Below, piece after piece: positions 43,321-52,947 of a DNA stretch of 64,000 nt. The notes under the pieces are model-generated. The model was not told the origin of the DNA and made no database searches. It worked only from the letters and a program-made list of their open reading frames with translations. Source of the stretch: Legionella fallonii LLAP-10 (GTDB lineage Bacteria; Pseudomonadota; Gammaproteobacteria; Legionellales; Legionellaceae); the NCBI RefSeq assembly GCF_000953135.1, contig NZ_LN614828.1, forward strand, positions 124,001 to 188,000, read 5' to 3'. Positions within the stretch are counted from its first letter, which is position 1. Every line of letters begins with the position of its first letter. Position numbers and translations under genes: made by a program.

Positions 43321-44196
43321 ATGAGCAAAAACACGTATATTGAAAATTACATCGCTTATCAAAAATCGACTGATAAATCACCAGCAACGTTGGCGAGTTA
43401 TCGTAGCGACCTAATCCAATTTGCTATTTGGTTTGAATCAATCAATGGTGTCGAAATGAAATTGATTAACATTACGCCAACTGATGCACGCCAATACAAG
43501 CAACATTTGATTGATTCAAATCTCAGGCCGCCAACTATTAATCGACGGTTGTTATCACTGAAATATTTTTTGGGGTGGGGATGGGAAACAAAGAAAATAA
43601 AATATCGATTCCCACTGCCAAAGACAGTGAAACAATCACAGTCGATGCCTAAGTGGCTAACCCGTTCCCAGCAAAATCAATTACTTCGTCACGTAGAGCA
43701 GTATGGCAACAAAAGAGATGCTGCCATTGTGAAAATATTGTTGAATACAGGCTTACGTGTCAGTGAATTGTGCGACATGCAATGGGCGCATATCACCATG
43801 AGTGAGCGTAAAGGCAGGTTGCAGGTTAATGCTGGCAAAGGATGCAAGTATCGTGAGATCCCATTAAATAAGGATGTACGCCTTGCTTTATATAATTTGG
43901 ATTATACAATACATGCTGGCAGTGACGCCTTTGTTTTTAAAGGTCAACGTGGCGCGCTTAGTCCACGAGGTGTGCAGTTGATGCTAAATCGGCTACGTAT
44001 TCCTGATGAGCTTGGTGTTATCTCGCCCCATCACTTTAGACACACGTTTTGTAAAAATTTGGTTGATGCAGGGATCAGTTTGGAAAAAGTGGCTATGTTG
44101 GCTGGGCATGAACGATTAGATACAACAAAATTATACTGTCAACCGTCATTTGCTGATCTAAGCGACGCTGTTGAAAAAATCGGAGAACTTGATTAA
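43321..44196 (+). CDS. tnpI: tyrosine recombinase TnpI (cointegrate resolvase)
   Basis: This 291-aa enzyme has an N-terminal SAM-like domain (~1-105) and a catalytic domain with Arg in NTGLRVSELCD, Lys in GKGCKYRE, HHFRHTF, AGHERLDTT and the tyrosine in TKLYCQP. In Tn4430-type elements TnpI resolves cointegrates at the adjacent IRS, here at 43214-43315. Its stop overlaps the tnpA start by one base (TAATG), so the two genes are coupled. Confidence 0.93.
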   Translation: MSKNTYIENYIAYQKSTDKSPATLASYRSDLIQFAIWFESINGVEMKLINITPTDARQYKQHLIDSNLRPPTINRRLLSLKYFLGWGWETKKIKYRFPLPKTVKQSQSMPKWLTRSQQNQLLRHVEQYGNKRDAAIVKILLNTGLRVSELCDMQWAHITMSERKGRLQVNAGKGCKYREIPLNKDVRLALYNLDYTIHAGSDAFVFKGQRGALSPRGVQLMLNRLRIPDELGVISPHHFRHTFCKNLVDAGISLEKVAMLAGHERLDTTKLYCQPSFADLSDAVEKIGELD

Positions 44197-47100
44197 TGCG
44201 TTTGATGGATGTACTGCCCAGCAAAGAGGCCAAGCGTTTTAGCCAACCGCCAACGTTTAATGGTGATGACCGAAAAAATCATTTCAAGGTAGACGAGCCT
44301 CTTCGCGAATCCATTGATAATGCCAAGCAAACCGATAGCCAAATTGGCCTATTGCTTCAGTACGGCTATTTTAAAGCCAGCGGAAAATTTTTCACAAGTA
44401 AGTCATTTAAATCGAGTGATATCAAATTTGTATCAAAAATACTCGGTGTAGCGCCTCCAACGGATTTTCTAGAAAAATACACTGATCGTATGCACCAAAA
44501 GCATCGATTATTAATTCTTGATATTTCCGGACATGTTGACTTTGGAAGTGCTATTCAATTTTTTGAGGAATCAGTAGCCGATATGGTTGATAAGCAAATG
44601 CACCCACGTAAAATGTTTTATGTGCTTGTTGAGCAACTGCGTCAGAAAAAAATTGAACTGCCAAGCTATGACCGGATTACCAGGACAATCACAGATAAAT
44701 TTCATGACTTTGAAAAAAATATCATACAAACGATGGCAGATCTGATCTCGCCGGCACAAGTAGAAGCATTAGAGCAACTGACGATGACCACTGACAATCA
44801 TTATGATAGATCGTTGCTGACTCGGTTAAAAGTTATCACTCAATCCTTGAGGCCTGCCAAAATAAAAAGCGGTATACGTAGTTTTCTTATCATCAAAAAG
44901 CTTCACGAAGAAATAATCCCTATTATTGAAAAATTGACTTTATCAACAGAGGCAACCAAATATTACGCACAGTGGGTAATCAAGGCTAAAACCACACAGA
45001 TTGCAGAGATGACCGAGTCCCATAAGCGACATTTATACTTAATGTCTTTCATTGACCACAGCTATAAAATTTGGCAAGACACGTTGGTTGATATGCTGTT
45101 AAAAAGCGTTCAGCAACAATTAAATAAAGCTGAACGCATTGTCGGTAAGATGTTAATCGATCGCATGCCAGAAAAAAATCGACTGACCGCCTCTATTCTA
45201 TCTGGGCTTGATGACTCACAAGGCACCGTTAATGCCGTTCGAGTCGTTGTGCACGATCCTGCATTGAGTAATGATGACAAAATTTTAAAACTATACCAGA
45301 TCGTTCCCAGTCAGGAAAAAGATGCGCCCTTGAGCAAAACAGACGAAGATTCAGAGAAGCTAAAACGCCAACTCGAAGCAGAAAAAACGCAGAACGACGA
45401 ATTTGATGTGTTGAGTAGTTTGTCCAGAAAACTGCAAAATCGCGTGTCTGATATTGTGAAACACTTGAAATTTGAAGCGTGCAAAGGCGCAGAAGACCTT
45501 TACTCTGCTATCGAGCACTACCAATCAGCGAAAAAAATCACATCAACGGCACCCGACTCATTTTTAAGTGATCTTGAGTACACCGCGATTCATCGAGATG
45601 AAAAATTCAATGTGTCACTTTATAAAGCTGTACTTTTTTGCAAAATTGCTGCTGCAATTAAATGCGGCCAAATCAGTCTGGTTTATTCTTATCGATACCT
45701 TTCAATTGATTCTTATTTGATCTCAGAGAGATACTGGAAAGAGCATAAAGCGCACTTGTTAGAGAAGCTTGGATTGGAACAATTTAGCGACATTGAGGCA
45801 ATGTTGCCCGCATTTCGTGGTATTTTAGACAAGCAATTTATAGATGTAAATCAGGGTATTCTCAATGGCGCGAACAAATACATTACCATTCAGAAGGACG
45901 GTAGCTTTTCTGTCCATACACCCGCAGTTGAAAAGCCAGACTATGATTCCATTTCACTGATTATTGGTAACGACAGATATATTCCAATTTTACAAATGAT
46001 GGCTGAAATGAATACGTTGACAACATTTACATCTAATTTCAAGCACCATAAAATTAAGGGTGCGGCGGGTGCGCCAAATAACGAAATTTTTTATGCTGGT
46101 CTGTTTGGTTTGGCGAGCAATATAGGCTTGCATAAATTGGCTAACACCGCAGTTGGAATTAACTACAACACGTTGTCAAACACGGTGAATTGGTATTTTT
46201 CATTAGAAAATTTACATGCTGTAAACCAGTCCCTGACTGATCTGATGGGTAAGCTGTGGTTGCCTGAAAAATTTAAACGCGAAAAACATCTACTGCACAC
46301 CTCCAGCGATGGGAAAAAACAATGTGTGTCGGCTGAGTCATTAAATGCTAACGAATCGTTCAAATATTTTGGTAATGGCAAAGGTTCGAGTGTTTATCGA
46401 TTTATCGATGAACGCGGGATTTTATTCTATTCTACTGTATTCAGTAGCTCAGAACGGGATGCGGCTTACGTCATTGACGGACTGCTCCACAACGATGCGG
46501 TTGCTAGCAATATACATTCAACGGATACACATGGTTATACCGAAATGGTTTTTGCTGTATCCCATTTAATTGGTGTGACGTTTGCTCCGCGAATAAAAGA
46601 TCCCTCCGCGCAAATTTTAGTTAGTTTCAGCAAAATAAAATCCGAGTTAACCACTAAAGGCTATCCAATTAAACCAACTTATTATGTCAACGAACACCGG
46701 ATCAGACGTAATTGGGACAATATATTGCGTCTGATTGCCACGATAAAACTTCGTGAGCACCGTGCGTCGACGATACTGAAACGATTAGGTGAGTATTCCA
46801 ATCAACACCCACTACAAGAGGCATTAAAAGAATTTGGCCGGGTCATCAAGTCAATTTTTATGCTGAAATATTTTGATGACGTAGAATTACGGCAGACAAT
46901 CGAAAAACAACTAAACAAGGGTGAGCTGGCCAATAAATTTTCCGGAGCAATCTCATTTGCAGATCAAAATATACTGGAGGCGCACAGTGAGGATCAAGAG
47001 ATTTCAGTAATGTGCAGAACAATTATCCAAAATATCATTATTCTGTGGAATTACATTGAATTAACCAAAATCATTATGAGATCAGATGTCGATGAACGAG

Positions 47101-47246
47101 CTTTATTGCTTGAAAATATTCTCAGCGCATCGATATTAACCTGGCGACATGTCAACTTGCACGGGACTTACGATTTCAGTAATTTGTTAAGTGCTAACGA
47201 CCCTGATTATTCATTGGATGATGTAATTAATTTTAAATCGGCATAG
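44196..47246 (+). CDS. tnpA: Tn3-family transposase TnpA (TnpI-type element)
   Basis: This 1016-aa DDE transposase shows catalytic landmarks LHTSSDGKKQCVS (Asp), FKYFGNGKGSSVYRFIDERG, HSTDTHGYTEMVFAVSHLIG (Asp) and the C-terminal region SILTWRHVNLHGTYDF. It is clearly different from the TnpA at 21460 (STDTHG rather than SGDMHS), so the two elements are from separate Tn3 subgroups. The full-length frame suggests activity. It starts at the ATG overlapping the tnpI stop. Confidence 0.96.
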   Translation: MRLMDVLPSKEAKRFSQPPTFNGDDRKNHFKVDEPLRESIDNAKQTDSQIGLLLQYGYFKASGKFFTSKSFKSSDIKFVSKILGVAPPTDFLEKYTDRMHQKHRLLILDISGHVDFGSAIQFFEESVADMVDKQMHPRKMFYVLVEQLRQKKIELPSYDRITRTITDKFHDFEKNIIQTMADLISPAQVEALEQLTMTTDNHYDRSLLTRLKVITQSLRPAKIKSGIRSFLIIKKLHEEIIPIIEKLTLSTEATKYYAQWVIKAKTTQIAEMTESHKRHLYLMSFIDHSYKIWQDTLVDMLLKSVQQQLNKAERIVGKMLIDRMPEKNRLTASILSGLDDSQGTVNAVRVVVHDPALSNDDKILKLYQIVPSQEKDAPLSKTDEDSEKLKRQLEAEKTQNDEFDVLSSLSRKLQNRVSDIVKHLKFEACKGAEDLYSAIEHYQSAKKITSTAPDSFLSDLEYTAIHRDEKFNVSLYKAVLFCKIAAAIKCGQISLVYSYRYLSIDSYLISERYWKEHKAHLLEKLGLEQFSDIEAMLPAFRGILDKQFIDVNQGILNGANKYITIQKDGSFSVHTPAVEKPDYDSISLIIGNDRYIPILQMMAEMNTLTTFTSNFKHHKIKGAAGAPNNEIFYAGLFGLASNIGLHKLANTAVGINYNTLSNTVNWYFSLENLHAVNQSLTDLMGKLWLPEKFKREKHLLHTSSDGKKQCVSAESLNANESFKYFGNGKGSSVYRFIDERGILFYSTVFSSSERDAAYVIDGLLHNDAVASNIHSTDTHGYTEMVFAVSHLIGVTFAPRIKDPSAQILVSFSKIKSELTTKGYPIKPTYYVNEHRIRRNWDNILRLIATIKLREHRASTILKRLGEYSNQHPLQEALKEFGRVIKSIFMLKYFDDVELRQTIEKQLNKGELANKFSGAISFADQNILEAHSEDQEISVMCRTIIQNIIILWNYIELTKIIMRSDVDERALLLENILSASILTWRHVNLHGTYDFSNLLSANDPDYSLDDVINFKSA

Positions 47247-47292
47247 TCATTGGCATATTTAAGGCTCTTTATGACAGGCGCATATGACCAAG

Positions 47293-47304
47293 TTATGCGA
47301 TTAG
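47293..47304 (+). repeat. extra TnpI-type half site near the right end
   Basis: TTATGCGATTAG matches the arm of the IRS upstream of tnpI. It lies 47 bp after the tnpA stop, inside the ~110-bp block missing from the duplicated end at the left. Confidence 0.5.
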
Positions 47305-47379
47305 ATTGCAATGAAGGCTATAGTGGCTAATCCCTTATGTAGCATAGGGTTTTAGTTTGTTTTTGGGTGTTAGCTAGTA

Positions 47380-47483
47380 AAATTTTTCAGTAGATAAAAT
47401 TTTAGATTTAGTCTGAAATGGTTAAATTAATGACAGAAATAGGTGGTCTTGGTCGCATTTGCCCCGTTCCTGTAATAACACCC
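47380..47483 (-). repeat. right terminal inverted repeat of the TnpI-type element
   Basis: This ~100-bp partner of 42198-42301 has roughly seven mismatches. Its outer edge CACCC at 47483 abuts the broken resolvase frame (ATTGATACAACA...). Confidence 0.8.
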
Positions 47484-47795
47484 ATTGATACAACAACAGC
47501 ACAAGGCAGACTGATGTTTAACCTTTTTGCATCCTTAGCTGAATTTGAAAAAGATTTGATTAGAGAACGTACCATGGCCGGATTGTCTTCTGCTCGAGCG
47601 AGAGGTAGGACAGGTGGTCGGCCTCAAGGACTTACCAAACAAGCTACTGAAAAAGCATGTGCAGCTGAAGCACTTTATCGACAAGGCGAATTAACTTCTG
47701 AAAAAATAGCTCTGCAATTAGGCATTTCGAAACCAACCTTATATAAGTACCTTAAATTTAGATGCGTACCAATTGGGTTTAAAGACGCACAATAA
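47484..47795 (+). pseudogene. serine resolvase, 5'-truncated
   Basis: The right flank of the transposon encodes PIDTTTAQGRLMFNLFASLAEFEKDLIRERTMAGL, then a GGRPQG linker and a C-terminal HTH (LTSEKIALQLGISKPTLYKYL). This is the second half of a Tn3/Hin-type serine recombinase. The catalytic-serine part is gone. A chance frame from an ATG at 47418 inside the transposon end reads into it but lacks the active site. Confidence 0.85.
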
Positions 47796-47844
47796 CTACA
47801 TTTAGCAGTTTCATTAAGGAAATTACCATTTTAGGATAATATAA

Positions 47845-48837
47845 ATGATTATTACAGTTCTGTTGTTACTCATTTCATCTGTTTTTATTTATTTATCCTG
47901 TGAGTTTTTTGTTAATGGGATTGAATGGGTCGGCCATAAATTTAACGTGACTAAAAACGCGACCGGCACCATTTTAGCCGCATTTGGTACGGCTCTTCCT
48001 GAGAGTGTAGTGACTTTTGTAGCGGTGGTTTTTGGCACTACTCCTGCACAAAAAGAAATTGGTGTAGGTGCGGCGATTGGTGGCCCATTAGTTTTGGCAA
48101 CTATTGCCTATGCTGTTGTAGGATGGACCTTTATTACTACAAAAAGCAATAATGAAAAACGAATTTTATCAAAAACTACTGAACTGCGCCTTGGATATGA
48201 TCAAATGTGGTTTATGAAAATATTCATCTGTAAAATAGCGATTGGGCTATTTGCTTTTGGATTCAAACCATGGCTTGGAATAGGATTTCTGGTAGCTTAT
48301 GCACTTTATGTTAGGCAGGAAATGAAAGGTACAGACGATCCCGAACATTTGGATTTTATTGAGCCTCTAAAAATAAGACCCCATGATAACAATCCCTCAC
48401 AAACCTGGGCATTGTTACAAACTATACTTTCCTTAATTGTCATTTTTATTAGTTCACATATATTTGTTCATCAGCTCGGAATCATTGGCCCCAGTCTTGG
48501 GTTGCCTCCTCAGATGGTGGCCTTACTTTTAAGCCCTATAGCAACAGAACTCCCTGAAATTATGAATGCTGTAATATGGGTTAGCCAGGGAAAACAAATA
48601 CTGGCTCTTGCCAATATCAGTGGGGCAATGATGATTCAAGCTACTGTACCTAGTGCGTTAGGAATTTTTTTCACTCCATGGATTCTTGATAATGCTTCAA
48701 TATGGGGAGCAGTCATAACCATGGTATCTATTTTAGGTTTATACCTCCTGTTACGAAAAAGCGCTTTAACTGGTCTTCGGTTATCATATTTTGGACTATT
48801 TTATGTTGTATTTGCTGTTGGACTCTATTTTATTTGA
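47845..48837 (+). CDS. Na+/Ca2+-exchanger-family cation antiporter (CaCA)
   Basis: This 330-aa protein has ten or eleven membrane segments and the two alpha-repeats of the CaCA superfamily: NATGTILAAFGTALPESVV in the first half and ALLLSPIATELPEIMNAV in the second, each with the acidic ion-binding Glu. It exchanges Ca2+ or a related cation for Na+ or H+ in the inner membrane. It is downstream of the broken resolvase and upstream of DUF302 and the P-type ATPase, consistent with a metal/ion homeostasis island. Confidence 0.88.
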   Translation: MIITVLLLLISSVFIYLSCEFFVNGIEWVGHKFNVTKNATGTILAAFGTALPESVVTFVAVVFGTTPAQKEIGVGAAIGGPLVLATIAYAVVGWTFITTKSNNEKRILSKTTELRLGYDQMWFMKIFICKIAIGLFAFGFKPWLGIGFLVAYALYVRQEMKGTDDPEHLDFIEPLKIRPHDNNPSQTWALLQTILSLIVIFISSHIFVHQLGIIGPSLGLPPQMVALLLSPIATELPEIMNAVIWVSQGKQILALANISGAMMIQATVPSALGIFFTPWILDNASIWGAVITMVSILGLYLLLRKSALTGLRLSYFGLFYVVFAVGLYFI

Positions 48838-48851
48838 AAATCCAACGTAGT

Positions 48852-48865
48852 CCGACTTAAGTCGG
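48852..48865. terminator. palindrome after the antiporter gene
   Basis: CCGACTTAAGTCGG is a perfect 14-bp palindrome 15 bp after the stop codon. It could fold as a short hairpin or be a protein-binding site; no T-run follows. Confidence 0.3.
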
Positions 48866-49017
48866 TTGGCTCCCCAAGCCTCTTAATAAAGGGGATGACT
48901 CTTATCTATCTAATCAAAAAATAAAATATGCTAAACTGTATAAGAAATATATTGAACTGTTCTTTAATAGGAAATTGAATAACTAAAGTTACTTGGTAAC
49001 GAAAGCTAGGGGATAAA

Positions 49018-49413
49018 ATGAAACACATCAAATATGGATTTGGAAAAAAAGTATCGTACTCCTTTGAGCTTGCAATTGAGAAAGTTACAATGGAATTACA
49101 AAAAGAAGGGTTTGGAGTTCTTACAAAAATAGATGTGTCGGAAACTCTGAAAAAAAAGTTAGATCAAGATATGCCCCCCTATCAGATTCTAGGTGCATGT
49201 AATCCACAATTCGCCCATCATGCATTAGAGAAGGAGCCGTCTATTGGATTGCTGCTACCCTGTAATGTAGTTGTACGACAGGATAATTCAGCCAATGTAT
49301 TTGTTGAATTTATGGATCCACAAGCAGTATTAGAATTAGTCGGTAATCCTGAAATCAATAAGGTTGCCAGCGAAGTAAGAAGTCGACTTGAACGAGTACT
49401 GAGCTCTCTGTAA
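49018..49413 (+). CDS. DUF302 protein
   Basis: This 131-aa soluble protein has the DUF302 pattern: VSYSFELAIEKVTMELQKEGFGVLTKIDV, then PPYQILGACNPQFAHHALEKEPSIGLLLPCNVVVRQ. The conserved GACNP and LLPCNV boxes are typical. Family members are widespread and often encoded beside metal or sulfur genes; the role is unknown. It sits between two cation transporter genes on the same strand. Confidence 0.88.
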   Translation: MKHIKYGFGKKVSYSFELAIEKVTMELQKEGFGVLTKIDVSETLKKKLDQDMPPYQILGACNPQFAHHALEKEPSIGLLLPCNVVVRQDNSANVFVEFMDPQAVLELVGNPEINKVASEVRSRLERVLSSL

Positions 49414-49702
49414 ATACGGATCTATATTAAAGATGACTTCTTGTAATAGGGCTAACGACGTAATGAAAATCCAGTGTTTAACAAATGATAACTGCATCGA
49501 TATAGTATGTTTTATGATGAATGGTAGTATCTTCTGAAGTGGCTTATTCTTTGATTCATCAAGTCGCTTCAAGTGGTTTATTTGACTGCAAAAAATAAAT
49601 GAAACCTAAATCAACAATATGTTTTTATTTAATCAAACTCACCAGTTAAAGAATTAATCTTTTAGCATTAATAGATATATAGAAATTATAAAGGAACGTG
49701 TT

Positions 49703-51856
49703 ATGACAAAACCTACAAACGTAACCACGTTTTTAGTTGCTGGGCTTGATTGTCCAACCGAAGAACAAATGATACGCCGTCAACTCCAAGCCATTCCTGA
49801 AATTGAAAAAATGGATTTCAATTTCATTGGTGAAGAAGTCACTATTTATCATTCTCTGGATAGCATTGAGTCACTTAAAGCACAAATAGAAACATTAGGA
49901 ATGCGTGTCAGTATCAAAAGCAGTGTTAGTAACAGCAGCGCTGCAAAAACAGGATATGATAATTCCTGGCTATGGATTACGACAGCAGGGATGTTGGCCC
50001 TTATCTCCGAGGGAATGGCTTATTTATACCAAACAGAGCAATCCCTTTGGGTTGGGGTAATGGCTTTAGCAGCGATAGTAATCAGTGGACCAACAGTATT
50101 TAAGAAAGGCTTGTTTGCTTTACGTTCTAAAACTCTGAACATTAACAGCTTAATGTTCATTGCAATTACAGGGGCAATACTCATTGGCGAATGGCCGGAA
50201 GCAGCGATGGTGACCGTTCTTTTTGCATTGGCAGAACGAATTGAGCGCTATTCATTAGACAAAGCGCGATTAGCCATTCGAAGCTTATTGCAAATTGCAC
50301 CAGATGAAGCAACTGTTAAAACAGCAGCGGGCACATGGCAAAAATTACCTGTTGAGGGCATAAAACCCGGTACCATTATCCGTGTTAAACCTGGTGAACG
50401 CATTCCATTAGATGGTATTGTTATCTCTGGACAAAGTAGTGTTAATCAGGCGCCCATAACGGGTGAGTCCATGCCCATAAGTAAACAAGTTGGCGACAGT
50501 GTTTTTGCTGGAACACTCAATGAGCGTGGTTCGCTTGAAGTAAACGTAAGCAAAGAATCCGGTGATACTCTATTAGCTAAAATTGGTAAAGCAATAGAGC
50601 AAGCGCAAGCTGAGCGCGCGCCAACCCAACGATTTGTTGATCAATTTGCCAAGTATTATACGCCTATTATGGTATTAATCGCTGTGGCAGTTGCGTTAAT
50701 TCCGCCACTTCTATTGGGGTATCCATTTTACGAATGGATCTATAAAGCCCTTACTTTACTCGTGATTGCTTGCCCCTGCGCGCTGGTTATATCAACCCCG
50801 GTTACGGTAGTCAGTGGATTGTCTGCGGCAGCACATCACGGTCTTCTTATAAAAGGAGGAAGTTATTTGGAAATGGGTTATCAATTAAAGCTCATTGCTC
50901 TGGATAAAACAGGAACCCTTACAGAAGGAAAACCTGTAGTCACCGATTTTATAGACTATCAAAACACACATAAAAGAAGCGATTTATTGCTCTTAGCCGC
51001 AAGTCTCGACAGTCATTCTGAACATCCCGTTGCCCATGCATTGCTTGAATACTGGCACCAGGAACAACCTATGACTACTTTAGCAACTGTAAGTAAATTT
51101 GAAGCCCTTCCTGGTCGTGGGGTTATGGGGATTATTAATAACGAACTATATTATGTAGGGAACCATCAACTAGCAGAAGATAATAGGGTTTGTAATTTTG
51201 ATATCGAAAAACAATTGGAACAGTTAGAGAAAGAAGGAAAGACAACTGTTATTTTAAGTACTACTAAAGCGGTGTTAGCCATTTTTGCCGTAGCTGATAC
51301 GCTTCGCCCGACCAGCCAATTAGCTATTCTATCGTTGCATCAACGGGGTATCAAAACAGTAATGTTGACTGGAGATAATGCAGTTACCGCGGCAGCCATT
51401 GCCAATGAAGTGGGTATTGATGATGTCAATGCTAATGTCTTGCCTACAGAGAAACTTAATGCGATGAATGCATTACTGGCCCGTTACCATACTGTTGGTA
51501 TGGTAGGAGATGGAATCAATGATGCGCCGGCTCTAGCAAAAGCCACCATTAGCTTTGCTATGGGCAAGGGAACTGGTACCGCCTTGGAAACCGCTGATGT
51601 GGCTCTTATGAATGATGATTTAGCGATGCTGCCTTTATTTATTGATTTAAGCCGCAAAACAGCACAAGTGCTGCGGCAAAATATTAGTTTATCACTTGCA
51701 ATCAAATTTGTTTTTTTTATTATGGCATTGGTTGGTTTAGCGACTTTATGGATGGCCGTATTTGCAGACATGGGGGCTAGTCTTATTGTTGTTGCTAATG
51801 GCTTGCGATTACTTAAATTTAAAAAAAATATGGGGTATGACAGATCGTTGGATTGA
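49703..51856 (+). CDS. cadA: P1B-type Cd/Zn/Co-translocating ATPase (CadA/ZntA-like)
   Basis: This 717-aa inner-membrane pump has a degenerate HMA domain (GLDCPTEE) at the N-terminus, then eight membrane segments. Motifs in order: TGES (actuator), CPCALVIS in TM6 for the metal, DKTGTLTEG phosphorylation site, HSEHPVAHAL, GDNAVTAAAIA and GDGINDAPAL. The CPC plus GLDCPTEE pattern fits the Zn/Cd/Pb class (P1B-2) rather than the copper class. It exports divalent metals at the cost of ATP. An AAAGGA RBS precedes the ATG. Confidence 0.94.
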   Translation: MTKPTNVTTFLVAGLDCPTEEQMIRRQLQAIPEIEKMDFNFIGEEVTIYHSLDSIESLKAQIETLGMRVSIKSSVSNSSAAKTGYDNSWLWITTAGMLALISEGMAYLYQTEQSLWVGVMALAAIVISGPTVFKKGLFALRSKTLNINSLMFIAITGAILIGEWPEAAMVTVLFALAERIERYSLDKARLAIRSLLQIAPDEATVKTAAGTWQKLPVEGIKPGTIIRVKPGERIPLDGIVISGQSSVNQAPITGESMPISKQVGDSVFAGTLNERGSLEVNVSKESGDTLLAKIGKAIEQAQAERAPTQRFVDQFAKYYTPIMVLIAVAVALIPPLLLGYPFYEWIYKALTLLVIACPCALVISTPVTVVSGLSAAAHHGLLIKGGSYLEMGYQLKLIALDKTGTLTEGKPVVTDFIDYQNTHKRSDLLLLAASLDSHSEHPVAHALLEYWHQEQPMTTLATVSKFEALPGRGVMGIINNELYYVGNHQLAEDNRVCNFDIEKQLEQLEKEGKTTVILSTTKAVLAIFAVADTLRPTSQLAILSLHQRGIKTVMLTGDNAVTAAAIANEVGIDDVNANVLPTEKLNAMNALLARYHTVGMVGDGINDAPALAKATISFAMGKGTGTALETADVALMNDDLAMLPLFIDLSRKTAQVLRQNISLSLAIKFVFFIMALVGLATLWMAVFADMGASLIVVANGLRLLKFKKNMGYDRSLD

Positions 51857-52476
51857 ATAATCGATTAATAATAATTGAGAGGTTGATTATTCACATAATA
51901 CGCCACCTGCGAAATCTGACATGTCCGCGCTGTGGATTAGCTCAGTGAAACCATACCAATGGACACTTACCAATTTCACTCGACTAATAAAAGGGTTACC
52001 TCCTGTTGGCAACATTTTAATATGCTTGGGACATTTACATTTCGCAAATCAGAAAAATTTATTGATATTCAATTGGTTGCGAAATTACTGTTAGAGGATG
52101 AAACCATCAATGTTCGCTTTATAAGCCTTGCTGAATAAGGGTTATAAGCCTTGATGCTGATAAACCAGCGCTATATGGAATTAACCCCTAATAAACAAAG
52201 CGAGGACTATCAGAAAATAACTGGGTCTCGATTCATTTTACAAATAATAACCTAGCTTTTATTCTTTCGGGATAAAAATAAAAAAAATCGACCTTTAAAT
52301 TCCTCTTGTATTCGATTATTAACAGCCGATTAATGATAAAGTTTGTCTGAAATCAATCGTTGCTAAAATCACTTAAAATAGGCATTAAATAAGGTGCTGC
52401 CTATATCTCATTCTTTTAGGAAAAATTATAGCCATAAAATAGAGCTTTATTGGAAAGCATGGCTTGGTTGTTGTGA
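51857..52476. other. 620-bp spacer with decayed coding remnants
   Basis: No intact gene. One stretch (near 51905-51950) reads HLRNLTCPRCGLAQ before a stop, and another (near 52038-52138) reads FRKSEKFIDIQLVAKLLLED and ends at a stop. These look like pieces of dead genes, perhaps from an old insertion sequence, but I cannot name them. Confidence 0.35.
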
Positions 52477-52947
52477 TTAAAAAGAAAAGCCCATCTGCTG
52501 ATAAGTTGCCTGGGATGAACTGCTGATTTTCAATAAAGCAAGACTTTGCATCGTGCGCCGATTTTCATTTTTAACCGTTTTGGCATCTGCTAACTTCTTC
52601 TTGTTGTTCTCGGTAATTACTGAAAAAGGCAACAGGTACAACAGCAAGGCATTATCGCAGACAAATGTTTTAAGCTGATAACCGCGTTGGTGGCGTACTT
52701 TGGTCAGCAGGCAAAAGTGCTCAAAAGCTTCGTTAAAATTGGCAAAGGACAGAGTGCGGCTTTGTCCGAGTTTTGATTTAATGCGGCCATTGATTAAGGT
52801 AATCACCCAGTCTTCTAATAAATCTTTGCTTAAACGAATCACATAATAGCGGGTGTCTTTTTCAAAACGGGCATCATGATAAGCTTCAATAGGGTAAAAA
52901 TGAATCAGATGCACAAAGGGCAGGGCAGTGAACCAAGGCATCTGCAT
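52477..52947 (-). CDS. WGR-domain-like protein
   Basis: In this 156-aa protein, residues ~28-92 (RYYVIRLSKDLLEDWVITLINGRIKSKLGQSRT...FEHFCLLTKVRHQRGYQL) follow the WGR pattern of strands ending in a GR..S.GQ turn and a KGY-like close, known from PARP and bacterial DNA-associated proteins. The C-terminal ~50 residues are basic. Its start overlaps the stop of the recombinase by one base, so the two are translated together. A nucleic-acid contact role beside a recombinase is inference. Composition is richer in GC than the neighbours. Confidence 0.65.
   Translation of the reverse strand: MQMPWFTALPFVHLIHFYPIEAYHDARFEKDTRYYVIRLSKDLLEDWVITLINGRIKSKLGQSRTLSFANFNEAFEHFCLLTKVRHQRGYQLKTFVCDNALLLYLLPFSVITENNKKKLADAKTVKNENRRTMQSLALLKISSSSQATYQQMGFSF

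Larger units (their letters stand above)
42198..47483. mobile_element. Tn3-family element of the TnpI (Tn4430-like) type
   Basis: This ~5.3-kb segment is bounded by ~100-bp near-identical inverted ends starting GGGTGTT and containing GGAACGGGGCAAATGCGACC. It carries tnpI, tnpA, the internal resolution site and one minus-strand hypothetical gene. The left boundary is not a normal left end: it is an inverted copy of the right end, including the last ~30 codons of a tnpA relative. No 5-bp target duplication is seen, and both flanking genes are broken. Confidence 0.75.

Noticed and set aside
47418-47483. ATG at 47418 as true start of a chimeric resolvase
   Set aside because: The first ~22 codons are transposon terminal repeat and cannot supply the resolvase active site, so the product would not be functional.
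51905-51950. CPRCG motif as a zinc-finger gene or IS1-like InsA
   Set aside because: The frame stops within a few codons and no element ends or partner gene are visible.
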